Positions 17,487 to 24,756 of a stretch of 64,000 nt of DNA are shown here, in pieces. The translations under genes were made by a program, and so were the position numbers. Location: the NCBI RefSeq assembly GCF_009765365.1, contig NZ_VTOM01000007.1:1-64000 (forward strand). The letters run 5' to 3'. The notes under the pieces are model-generated. The model did not search any database, had not been told where the DNA came from, and was given only the letters and a program-made list of their open reading frames with translations. The stretch is from Antarcticirhabdus aurantiaca. Its GTDB lineage: Bacteria > Pseudomonadota > Alphaproteobacteria > Rhizobiales > Rhizobiaceae. Every line of letters starts with the position of its first letter. The first letter of the stretch is position 1.

Positions 17487-17743
17487 TGGGCAGCAACCGG
17501 GCCCGCTTCACGCGTCTTGCGAGGATCGACCGTCGGCGTCAGCACGGCCACGTCGGCATCCCCGAGGCCCCGGCCTGCCTGGCGCCTGTGGCCGCTCTGC
17601 CACACCCCCCGGTTCAGGGACCGTCCCCGAGGCGCCTACCCCCTGCGGGCGCGCTGCCCCGATCCCTGGCTAGGTCCAGCACTTCCAAAAATGGGCAACA
17701 CGCAACGGGCAACGCGCAACAGGAGGCCTCATGTCACTCCTGA
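17486..17743 (+). CDS. Possible small protein (85 aa), weak
   Basis: Begins at ATG 17486 in a TGATG junction with the preceding stop and ends 13 bp inside the next gene. The product MGSNRARFTRLARIDRRRQH is very basic, then proline-rich. The lack of any fold-like pattern and the overlap make it doubtful; if it is not a gene, 17487-17730 is a non-coding spacer. Confidence 0.3.
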   Translation: MGSNRARFTRLARIDRRRQHGHVGIPEAPACLAPVAALPHPPVQGPSPRRLPPAGALPRSLARSSTSKNGQHATGNAQQEASCHS

Positions 17744-18345
17744 GCTTCCGCCAGTATGCCGAGCGCGCCGGCATCAACGTCTCGTCAGTCAGCCGAGCGG
17801 TCGCCCGCGGATACATCCCGACCGTGAACCGCGACGGACAGCGCCTCATCGATGCCGATGCGGCCGACCGAGCCCGGGAACGGCGCTTCGACCCGCACGG
17901 ACCGGGCGGAACGCCGGAGCGGCGCGAAGAAGCGAAGGCTCGCTGGCGCGCCCGCACCGGCCAGGGCTTCGACTACGGCCAGCTTCTCCTTCTCGCGGTG
18001 CTCTGGGAGCACGGGCCCGCTCTGATGGCCGAGACCATGCGGATGGACGGCGCGGAGAGCGAGATGGACATCGCTCGCGCCGCTGCAGCCTTCCACGAGA
18101 TCGTCGACGTGGCGGCGATCGTCCTCTTCGACGAGTTCAACAGATCGGGCGTGGGAGACTACCGGCGCTTGCTGCCAAAGGTCGTCCTGCCGGATCTCTC
18201 GGCGGAGGGTCTGGATCACTATCAATTCGTCATCGGTGACGACGATAGCGACGAAAGCCCCGTCTGGGCCCAGGACTTCCACGACAGAGCGGCTCCGCTC
18301 CTCGAAAGGGCGTCCGTCGTCTCCAAGATCCGGAGGCGCGTATGA
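17731..18345 (+). CDS. HTH-containing phage-element protein, possible small-terminase-like
   Basis: A 204-residue protein. Residues 3-50 (LLSFRQYAERAGINVSSVSR; AVARGYIPTVNRDGQRLIDA) form a MerR/Nu1-like winged helix. A basic segment and a helical domain (QLLLLAVLWEHGPALMAETM) follow. The HTH N-terminus and its position at the head of the late operon recall small terminase subunits, but no large terminase follows, so this is only a possibility. An AACAGGAGGCCTC ribosome site precedes ATG 17731. It overlaps the next gene by four bases. Confidence 0.6.
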   Translation: MSLLSFRQYAERAGINVSSVSRAVARGYIPTVNRDGQRLIDADAADRARERRFDPHGPGGTPERREEAKARWRARTGQGFDYGQLLLLAVLWEHGPALMAETMRMDGAESEMDIARAAAAFHEIVDVAAIVLFDEFNRSGVGDYRRLLPKVVLPDLSAEGLDHYQFVIGDDDSDESPVWAQDFHDRAAPLLERASVVSKIRRRV

Positions 18346-18860
18346 CCGGCCCCGACGAGAACCCGCAGCCCGTGGCCGACGTCCTGCCGCTCACGCCGCG
18401 CCGGACCTACCTCGACGCCGCTCGCGAACAGGGCGTCTACCAGCAGCGCGAGGAGCTTCTCGACGAGACGGCCAAGCTCCGAGCCGGGCTGGCGCGCCGA
18501 GAGGCTGCCAAGGCCGACTTCGAGGCTCGGCAGAACGTCGTCTCCTTCGGCGAGGTCCACGAGGGCGCCGCGGTCGTCGAGCGCGCCCTCGCCAAGCAGC
18601 GCGGCGAGATCCTCGGCCGCCAGCGGGCGATCATGGAAGCCTTCGCGGCCACCACGCTCTCGATGGAAAGCTTCGCCATGCTGATGATCCTGATGTTCGA
18701 CACCGAGCTCGAAGCCTTCCAGATGGCCGGCATCTTCGCCGCCACAGAGGCCGGCCTCGGCCGCGGCCGCACTCCATCATCCCACGCCGACGATACTCAG
18801 CCCGAGCGCCGCCTGAACGGCGAAGGCCTCGGCCCTTCCTTCACGCGAAAGGCACCCTGA
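18342..18860 (+). CDS. Hypothetical coiled-coil protein (172 aa)
   Basis: No family recognised. Residues about 20-110 are strongly helical and charged (YQQREELLDETAKLRAGLAR; EGAAVVERALAKQRGEILGR), consistent with a coiled coil, followed by a methionine-rich hydrophobic patch (SMESFAMLMILMFDTELEAF). Coupled to both neighbours by overlapping start/stop codons. Possibly a virion or packaging accessory protein, from position only. Confidence 0.55.
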   Translation: MTGPDENPQPVADVLPLTPRRTYLDAAREQGVYQQREELLDETAKLRAGLARREAAKADFEARQNVVSFGEVHEGAAVVERALAKQRGEILGRQRAIMEAFAATTLSMESFAMLMILMFDTELEAFQMAGIFAATEAGLGRGRTPSSHADDTQPERRLNGEGLGPSFTRKAP

Positions 18861-20056
18861 TGAAGAACCCCCTGAAGCGCGATCCGATCTCGGCCGCCGA
18901 GACCGAGCTGAAGAACCTCGCGCAGCGCCGCGGCGTCCTCGCCGATCGCCAGCGCGACGCCGTCGCCCGGCTGGATGCTGCCCGCTCGGCACGTAAGAAC
19001 GCCCTGTCCTCCGATCCGACGGCCGACCTGTCCGGCCTCACCCGCGCCGTCCAGGAAGCCGGCGACGAGGTAGACACCATCGCCTCGGTGCTCTCGGACC
19101 TCGACGAGCAGGTGGGCGAGGCTGAGGGCCGGCTCGCGGCGGCGAAGGATGCCGAGGTCCGATCCCGCTCGGCCAAGCAGCTCGAGGGCATAGCCAAGAG
19201 CTTCGACCAGGCCGCAGCCGACCTCGAGGCGGCGCTCGCCGGCGTCGGGAAGGCCTATGCCGCCATGGTGGCCGCGATCCCCGAGACGCTGCAGGTGGTC
19301 GAGATCGACGAGCGGGTGATCCCGCCGGAGATGAGCCGCTCGCAGAACCCCGACAACGTCTTCTCGGTGCAGGACGTCCGGCAGAACGCCCTGCCGAACG
19401 ACCTCGCCCGCGTGGTGCTCGCGGAAGGCCTCGCCCGCGTCTGCCCGATGGCCTTCGGCATGAAGGGGCACTTCGGCGGGTGGCGCTTCTCGCTCACCCG
19501 AGCCGGTCAGCTCGACTCGGCTTGGCCGTCGTTCTCCGTCAGCGACTTCGCGTCCATGTCTGAGGTTCACACCGCCGGCGAGGCCGCGGCCAAGCTGGTG
19601 ACGGACCGCCTTCGCGATCGTGCCCGGCACATCGTGGCCGGCGACATGTCGCCGAACCTGGACGATGCTCCGATCTTCCGGCCCAAGCCTGAGCCGAAGC
19701 CGATCCCGCAGGTGCAGGTCTACGCCCTGGAGGACTTCGCCTTCCGCACCGAGGCGGACAAGCTGCCGACGCTGATCGGCAAGTGGTGGGTGCACCTCGT
19801 GCCGGAGAACGCGGCTGACGTTGCCGTCGCCGCTGGCGTGGCTTTGCGCACGGACACGCCTGAGGGCGCTGCGGCCTTTGAGGAGCGGAAGGCGATCCGA
19901 GCGCGGTCCAGCGGAGGCGCCTCTGGCGGATACCTGTCTCTTTCGATGTGCCAGGATCTCGGCCTGATCCGGGCGCCGGCGATGGACGGCGACGAGCCCG
20001 GCCCCGATGCCGGCGGCGCGACCGTGATCCCGCTCGGCAAGGCGGAAGCCGCATGA
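18860..20056 (+). CDS. Hypothetical element protein with N-terminal coiled coil (398 aa)
   Basis: From ATG 18860 (TGATG junction with the previous stop). The first 150 residues are a long heptad-like helix rich in A, E, K and R (SAAETELKNLAQRRGVLADR; ARLDAARSARKNALSS). The rest is globular with repeated aromatic residues (FGGWRFSLTRAGQLDSAWPS; TLIGKWWVHLVPENAADVAV). No family recognised. Its position immediately before the tail assembly chaperone suggests a structural or scaffold role, as coiled-coil plus globular layouts are common in phage structural proteins, but this is inference. Confidence 0.6.
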   Translation: MKNPLKRDPISAAETELKNLAQRRGVLADRQRDAVARLDAARSARKNALSSDPTADLSGLTRAVQEAGDEVDTIASVLSDLDEQVGEAEGRLAAAKDAEVRSRSAKQLEGIAKSFDQAAADLEAALAGVGKAYAAMVAAIPETLQVVEIDERVIPPEMSRSQNPDNVFSVQDVRQNALPNDLARVVLAEGLARVCPMAFGMKGHFGGWRFSLTRAGQLDSAWPSFSVSDFASMSEVHTAGEAAAKLVTDRLRDRARHIVAGDMSPNLDDAPIFRPKPEPKPIPQVQVYALEDFAFRTEADKLPTLIGKWWVHLVPENAADVAVAAGVALRTDTPEGAAAFEERKAIRARSSGGASGGYLSLSMCQDLGLIRAPAMDGDEPGPDAGGATVIPLGKAEAA

Positions 20057-20484
20057 GCGATCAGCCCGCGACCACTTCGACCGAGGGTCTGCCACCCACC
20101 GTGGCCGAGGTCATCGCGCGCATCGTCGCCGCGACGACCGAGCGGGAGGCGGAGGACATCATCTATTCGACCATGCTGCGCGGGCACGAGCGGCCCCGCA
20201 CTGTCGAGCCTCCGCGGCCAGCCTTCGCTGAGCGGACACCCACGAAGACCGTTGCCCTGACCTTCCCGTTCACCCTGGCCGGCCAGACGATCGAGACGGT
20301 GGCGCTTTTCCCGCCGCAGTTCGCCGACGTGAAGGCCGTCTCCGACAACGAGATCACCGAGCTCGACATGTACGCCCGCATGGCCGGCCTGCCCGTCGCC
20401 GCGCTCGAGGCGATGCGCTGGCCGGATATCGACGCCGTCACCAAGGCCGCCCGGCGCATCGCGCCGACGATCGAAAGGCGCTAA
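20053..20484 (+). CDS. Phage tail assembly chaperone-like protein
   Basis: A 143-residue protein whose C-terminal half, KTVALTFPFTLAGQTIETVA then LFPPQFADVKAVSDNEITEL and ALEAMRWPDIDAVTKAARRI, matches the pattern of the phage tail assembly protein family (Mu gp41-like, Pfam Phage_TAC_7): a beta pair with G-x-x-I-x-x-V-x-L, then a helical part. It sits directly before the tape measure gene, the standard place for tail chaperones, which often come as a frameshift pair; I do not see a clear second frame here. Overlaps the preceding gene by four bases. Confidence 0.72.
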   Translation: MSDQPATTSTEGLPPTVAEVIARIVAATTEREAEDIIYSTMLRGHERPRTVEPPRPAFAERTPTKTVALTFPFTLAGQTIETVALFPPQFADVKAVSDNEITELDMYARMAGLPVAALEAMRWPDIDAVTKAARRIAPTIERR

Positions 20485-20486
20485 CG

Positions 20487-22583
20487 ATGGCCGACCGTTC
20501 CGCCAACCTCATCCTCGGCTTCACCAACCGCTTCTCCGGGCCGGCCCGGCACGCCGCGCGGGACATGGACCGCTTCGGCGAGACCGTCCGGCGCAACAGC
20601 CGCCTGTCCGCCGCGGCAACCGTCGGCATGGGCCGTGCCGGCAACGCCATGGTGGCCGGCGCCTCGGCCGCTGCCGGGCTTCTCGCTCCCGCGGCGGCTG
20701 CGGCGGGCGCCGTCGCATCCGTCCGCCGCTTCGCCGAGGCCGAGCTGGCGATCGAGCGCATCGGCATCACCGCCGGCGCCTCGGCCGACCAAACCCGGGC
20801 GGCCTTTGCCGTCATCCAGAAGGCGGCGCAGGACTTCGCCCTCAGCCAGGACGAGATCACGGCCGGCCTCGACACCCTCGTCGCCTCCGGGCGCGACCTG
20901 GACGACGCTCTCGCCTTCCTGCCGTCCGTGGCCGCCACGGCGCAGGCGTCGGGCTCAGCGATCACCGACATTGCCTCGACGGCCGATGCGGTTGGGACAA
21001 ACTTCAAGATCTCCGGGCAGGACATGCAGCGCGCCTTCGACATCCTTGTCGAGGGCGGCAAGGCCGGCAAGTTCGAGCTGAAGGACATGGCCACCTACCT
21101 GCCCAGCCTCGCGCCCGCCTTCGCGGCCATCGGCTACGAGGGCGAAGAGGGCTTGAAGCGCATGGTGTCCATGCTCCAGGTACTGAGGACCGGCACAGGC
21201 TCGGCCGAGGAAGCCGCATCGGCTGCGGCGAACATCTTCGCCAAGATCGAGAGCGAGGAAACCGCCAACAAGTTCAAGAAGTTCGGCGTCGACCTGCGCG
21301 GCGAGATGAAGCGGGCCCGCGCCGAGGGCAAGGACCTCCTCCAGTTCTTCATCGAGCTGACGCGGAAGACCGTCAACGGCGACCTGTCCAAGCTGCCGCA
21401 GATCTTCGGCGACATGCAGATGGCGACCGGCATGCGGGCGCTGCTGACGAACGGCCAGACCTTCGTGGAGGTGATGGAGCAACTCGGCCAGGCCACGGGA
21501 GCGACGGGCAAGGATCTCGCCCGCGTTCTCGGCACGACGCAGGCGCAGATCAACAAGATGTCGTCCTCGTGGGACGCCTTCGTCCAGAGCCTCGGCGCCG
21601 GCATCGCGCCGATCGCCGTCCCGGTGATGGACGAGGTGTCGGAGGAGATCAACGAGCACCTCGACTATCAGCGCGGCGTCGCGCGCGAGAACGCGGCCGG
21701 CGGCAGCGAGCGCGAGGCGTTCGCCGAATATGCCCGCCTCTATGATGAGGCGTATGGGAAGGGCTACTTCAACGGCATCGCCAAACAGGGCGAGTTCCTG
21801 AAGGACATGGGCGCGTTCGGGCGCGGGGATCTCCGCAGCCCGTTCGAGCGCATCCAGCAGCTCATCCAGTCGCAGAAGCGCGGCAACAAGGAGCCTTTCG
21901 GCCCAGTCCTGCCGGACCTCGGCGTCACGCGCCGCGGCGGAGCGCTGCCGGTGCCTGACCGGGCGCCGACGATGCTTCCGGCCACGACGCCGAACGCCAA
22001 CATGGACTATGCCGCGCAGCGCGAGAGCTACAACGAGGGGCGCCGGCAGCGGGAGCGCGCCGCACCCCGAGGGCCGGCGCCAGACTTCACCAGCGGCGGC
22101 CGCGGCCAGGGCGCTGCGCTGGGCAACCCCGACGGCTTCATGTCGCCCGAACAGCGCGCCTACATCGAGCAGCGCAACCGCATGGCCGGCATTGCGCTGC
22201 CGCCGGTGCCAGGGCCGAGCCCCGCCTTACAGAGTGCCCTTGATCAGGCGTCGGCTCGCACCCACAACTTCTGGGGCGGCGCTGGCAAGCCCGAGATCGC
22301 CGCGCCGCTCGCCGAGGAGGGCACCAAGGCGCAGGCCATGGCTGAGTCGATCGGAGCCGCCATCCTTCAGGCGCTCAGCATCACGGCCTCGCCGACAGTG
22401 CAGCTCGGGGGCATGCAGCCGGCACTCGCCATGGCGCAGCAGATTGCTGCTGTTCTCGACGGCATCCCTGGCAAGGCAGCGGCAGCTGCGCAGGCGGCAT
22501 CAGCGGCGGCTCGGGACGCTGAGGCCCGCTGGAGTGCGCGTTATCGCGAGGAAGTCGATGGCTTGCACGCCGACTTTAGCTGA
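20487..22583 (+). CDS. Phage tail tape measure protein
   Basis: A 698-residue protein, two bases after the chaperone stop. The TP901-type tape measure core is visible: ASADQTRAAFAVIQKAAQDF, ITAGLDTLVASGRDLDDALA, then FKISGQDMQRAFDILVEGGK and FELKDMATYLPSLAPAFAAI. A hydrophobic alanine-rich segment (AGASAAAGLLAPAAAAAGAV) lies near residues 52-75 and a low-complexity proline/arginine region at about 490-560. The protein sets tail length and is ejected with DNA. At under 700 residues, the predicted tail would be on the order of 100 nm by the usual rule of about 0.15 nm per residue. Confidence 0.9.
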   Translation: MADRSANLILGFTNRFSGPARHAARDMDRFGETVRRNSRLSAAATVGMGRAGNAMVAGASAAAGLLAPAAAAAGAVASVRRFAEAELAIERIGITAGASADQTRAAFAVIQKAAQDFALSQDEITAGLDTLVASGRDLDDALAFLPSVAATAQASGSAITDIASTADAVGTNFKISGQDMQRAFDILVEGGKAGKFELKDMATYLPSLAPAFAAIGYEGEEGLKRMVSMLQVLRTGTGSAEEAASAAANIFAKIESEETANKFKKFGVDLRGEMKRARAEGKDLLQFFIELTRKTVNGDLSKLPQIFGDMQMATGMRALLTNGQTFVEVMEQLGQATGATGKDLARVLGTTQAQINKMSSSWDAFVQSLGAGIAPIAVPVMDEVSEEINEHLDYQRGVARENAAGGSEREAFAEYARLYDEAYGKGYFNGIAKQGEFLKDMGAFGRGDLRSPFERIQQLIQSQKRGNKEPFGPVLPDLGVTRRGGALPVPDRAPTMLPATTPNANMDYAAQRESYNEGRRQRERAAPRGPAPDFTSGGRGQGAALGNPDGFMSPEQRAYIEQRNRMAGIALPPVPGPSPALQSALDQASARTHNFWGGAGKPEIAAPLAEEGTKAQAMAESIGAAILQALSITASPTVQLGGMQPALAMAQQIAAVLDGIPGKAAAAAQAASAAARDAEARWSARYREEVDGLHADFS

Positions 22584-22599
22584 GGGGTAGGGCACGGCC

Positions 22600-23169
22600 A
22601 TGCTGACGATCAAGATCAAGGGCGATGGCCTGAAGCAGATCGAGCAGGCGCTCGAGGCGCTCTCCGACGAGCAGGGCAAGCGCGCCATCGCCCGCGCCAT
22701 GAACGAGGTCGGCAAGACGATGCGGGGCAAGGTGATCCGCGCCACCGCCAAGCAGGTGGGCGCCTCGCAGGCCATCGTGAAGAAGCGCGGCCGCATCACC
22801 TCCAAGCCGGCCACCGCCGGAAGCCTGTCCTACGTCATCAGCTCGCAGGGCGGGCACATGCTGCTGAAGGACTTTGGCGCCAAGCAGAACCGGAAGGGCG
22901 TGCGCGCCAAGCCGTGGGGGCAGGGGCGCACCTTCGGCGGCGCCTTCATGGGCGCCCGGCCCGGTTTGTCGACAAGGAAGCTCGGCGGCAACGTCTTCCA
23001 CCGCACCGGCAAAGAGCGGCTGCCGATCCAGAACATGTACGGGCCCGCCGTGCCGGTGGAGATGGTGAAGGGTGAGGCCGAGGCGACGTTTCGCGACTAC
23101 GGCGAGCAGCGGCTGCCCAAGCGCATCCTCCACCACATCACGCAGACGACGAAGGGGACGTTCAGTTGA
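22600..23169 (+). CDS. Minor tail protein Z-like
   Basis: A 189-residue protein with MLTIKIKGDGLKQIEQALEA, RAMNEVGKTMRGKVIRATAK and, near the C-terminus, LPIQNMYGPAVPVEMVKGEA: the arrangement of the prophage minor tail protein Z (GPZ) family, with the conserved helical N-terminus and the L-P-I-x-x-x-x-G-P-x-V motif. In lambda, gpZ connects the tail to the head and is needed for infectious particles. It is last in the recognisable tail module; downstream baseplate or fibre genes are absent. Confidence 0.82.
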   Translation: MLTIKIKGDGLKQIEQALEALSDEQGKRAIARAMNEVGKTMRGKVIRATAKQVGASQAIVKKRGRITSKPATAGSLSYVISSQGGHMLLKDFGAKQNRKGVRAKPWGQGRTFGGAFMGARPGLSTRKLGGNVFHRTGKERLPIQNMYGPAVPVEMVKGEAEATFRDYGEQRLPKRILHHITQTTKGTFS

Positions 23170-23279
23170 GGCAGTCGGCAGCTACGCCTTGGCTGGACGT
23201 CCTGCTGACTGTTGCGGCGGTGCTGTTCATGGTAGGGATGATGTTGGCTGCTTGGACGGCGACCGCTAGCTCTCCGTGA
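23166..23279 (+). CDS. Possible single-helix membrane protein (37 aa)
   Basis: TTG 23166 overlaps the stop of the tail Z-like gene (TTGA). The peptide has one strongly hydrophobic stretch, WLDVLLTVAAVLFMVGMMLA, flanked by short polar ends. Such coupled single-helix proteins in phage operons may be holin- or spanin-like or have regulatory roles; none can be assigned. The short length makes it uncertain. Confidence 0.4.
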   Translation: MRQSAATPWLDVLLTVAAVLFMVGMMLAAWTATASSP

Positions 23280-23413
23280 AACGCTCCGCCACACCGCCTA
23301 AGCTGCCGCTGCGTAGCATGTCCTTGGCGCTCACCGATCTCCATGTCCCGCCGCGAAACCTGCCTTGATCGTCCCTGATCAGCAAGCTTCCTCGTTTCAG
23401 CCTCGGGTCGAAA

Positions 23414-23427
23414 CTTCTACGTAGAAG
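23414..23427. promoter_or_regulatory. 14-bp perfect palindrome
   Basis: CTTCTACGTAGAAG, in a 231-bp gap with no other gene, between the tail operon and a small minus-strand gene. It is a candidate operator or protein-binding site; no partner identified. Confidence 0.4.
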
Positions 23428-23473
23428 CGTTCAGCGAACCAAGGTCGGCAACCGACAGTTCGCGCATGTACAG

Positions 23474-23507
23474 CCCCGCCCGGCGCCCCCGCTGCGGCGG
23501 GGTTATT
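23474..23507 (+). terminator. Possible terminator after the tail operon
   Basis: CCCCGCC (23474-23480) pairs with GGCGGGG (23496-23502) across a 15-base loop and is followed by TTATT. It lies downstream of the tail operon and just before the end of the convergent small gene. The T run is weak. Confidence 0.3.
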
Positions 23508-23510
23508 CGT

Positions 23511-23750
23511 TCAAGCGACCGGCTCCAGGTCGCTGGATCGCTCCAGTGCCTCGCGCCCAGCGGCGGTCAGCCGTGACCAAAAGGCATCTTCCCAGCCGAT
23601 GGTGATGACGCAGAGGCGTATGTCGACGAGGTCAGCTATCGTAACCAACTCGGCAGCGCTCAAGCCTGTGAGCGGCAAACCTACGCTGTCCTCGTCAGGA
23701 TAGCCGTCGCTCAGTCGCGACAGCATGGCGAGTCGTTCAGATATCGTCAT
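23511..23750 (-). CDS. Small winged-helix-like protein (79 aa)
   Basis: From ATG 23750: MTISERLAMLSRLSDGYPDE, ending SRLTAAGREALERSSDLEPV. The L-T-x-x-G-R-E-x-L end with its preceding helices is a common winged-helix pattern and resembles the C-terminal end of the larger protein at 26820-27338 (RLTPAGREVLSVI). No ribosome site stands out. It may be a diverged half-size relative of that protein. Confidence 0.5.
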   Translation of the reverse strand: MTISERLAMLSRLSDGYPDEDSVGLPLTGLSAAELVTIADLVDIRLCVITIGWEDAFWSRLTAAGREALERSSDLEPVA

Positions 23751-23830
23751 GAAACTACGAGCAGTCCCGTCAGTACGTGCTTGGCAGCACGAAGCCAGCC
23801 GGAATGTAGCGCTGCTTGTTGACGCTGCGT

Positions 23831-23847
23831 CCCCCATTTGGGGGATG
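23831..23847. promoter_or_regulatory. CCCANNTGGG palindrome, copy 1
   Basis: CCCCCATTTGGGGGATG: perfect arms CCCCCA/TGGGGG with a two-base centre, followed by GATG. It is one of three such sites in the cargo end of the element and lies 81 bp upstream of the small winged-helix-like gene (minus strand). Confidence 0.45.
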
Positions 23848-23990
23848 TCCAAATGAAGTTGGAGCCTGATGATGCCTTTGCGTCACAGCGCTCCGAACGC
23901 CGAGTCGCCGAAGGCCCCGCACGGTGCATCCATAGGAGGTGGGACCCTTCGCGGTCTGATCTTACAGTCGCGCAAGATGGCCGACTCTCT

Positions 23991-24007
23991 CACCCAAATG
24001 GGGGATG
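23991..24007. promoter_or_regulatory. CCCANNTGGG palindrome, copy 2
   Basis: CACCCAAATGGGGGATG: arms CCCA/TGGG around AA, followed by GATG as in copies 1 and 3. It ends 51 bp before the start of the small lipoprotein gene at 24059. Confidence 0.45.
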
Positions 24008-24058
24008 CGTGCTATCCGGTGCTTTATCAATCTCACCTAGCGTCAGGAACCAAACGTT

Positions 24059-24313
24059 TTGAGCAACTTGGAGGGTATTTTGCGCAGACTGGTGCATGTA
24101 GGCTTGCTAACCGGCTGTATGGGGATGGTCCTGGCGAGTTGCCAGTCGACGCCTCGTATCGTTTCATCCGAGCCGCCGGCGGGGACGCTAGCGACCGGCA
24201 CGAAAGTGCTGGTGGATGATGGATCGTGCGAAGCGGGGCAGATCCTTCAGGTGACAGGCAGCACCAAGGGCGTGCCGCGCAAAAAGGAATGTGTGCCGCG
24301 GCCGGCAAACTGA
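24059..24313 (+). CDS. Small lipoprotein (DUF6719-like)
   Basis: An 84-residue precursor from TTG 24059. A hydrophobic signal sequence ends with the lipobox-like LASC at residues 25-28, so the mature form would start at Cys 28. The mature part PPAGTLATGTKVLVDDGSCE, then GQILQVTGSTKGVPRKKECV, follows the pattern of small secreted proteins (P-x-G-T-L-x-x-G-x-x-V-x-x-D-x-G-x-C-x-x-G ... C-V-x-R) annotated as DUF6719 in Hyphomicrobiales, with two cysteines likely disulphide bonded. Function unknown. Probably cargo. Confidence 0.65.
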   Translation: MSNLEGILRRLVHVGLLTGCMGMVLASCQSTPRIVSSEPPAGTLATGTKVLVDDGSCEAGQILQVTGSTKGVPRKKECVPRPAN

Positions 24314-24426
24314 TCCAATCATTCGTGCGATGTGCATATGCGAGCGAGAGCCCAATCGCTTGGATCGCCTATACTGTGACTTGGTAGTGCTCTGCTGCCA
24401 CGAAGAGTCGGATGGTGACGTTAAAG

Positions 24427-24483
24427 CCCTGATATAATCATCAGAACCAACTGTACTACATTCGTGGTAGTATCATATCAGGG
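24427..24483. promoter_or_regulatory. Nested inverted repeats
   Basis: Outer arms CCCTGATAT (24427-24435) and ATATCAGGG (24475-24483) enclose inner arms TACTAC (24454-24459) and GTAGTA (24467-24472). The 57-bp structure sits in the AT-rich, gene-free 24,314-24,756 stretch before the RTX gene and could be a structured RNA leader, a bidirectional terminator or a protein-binding site. Confidence 0.4.
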
Positions 24484-24616
24484 GGGCGGGCCAAGCGCTC
24501 GACTGTCATTCAGGTTGTGTGGAGTACGCCGAGAGCCATGTCGCTCTAGATAGATGACTCGACCACTGTAACGTCTATGCCTTGGACCGGCTTGGATCGC
24601 CGCTCCGAGGTGTGGA

Positions 24617-24641
24617 TAATATACAGTTGTTATGTATATTA
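24617..24641. promoter_or_regulatory. Dyad operator upstream of the RTX gene
   Basis: Perfect 8-bp arms TAATATAC (24617-24624) and GTATATTA (24634-24641) with a nine-base spacer, 115 bp before the RTX start. AT-rich, symmetrical and spaced like a dimer-bound operator. The binding protein is unknown; the element's MucR homologue, which should prefer AT-rich DNA, is one candidate. Confidence 0.5.
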
Positions 24642-24756
24642 CACCGTTCCTATATCAATCAAGGATAATAAATTCTCAAGAAGGTGTTGATCTTTCGCCG
24701 CCTCATGTTCTAGGCATGTGAACGCAGGGTAAACTGCTTTTACACGGGGACTCGTT

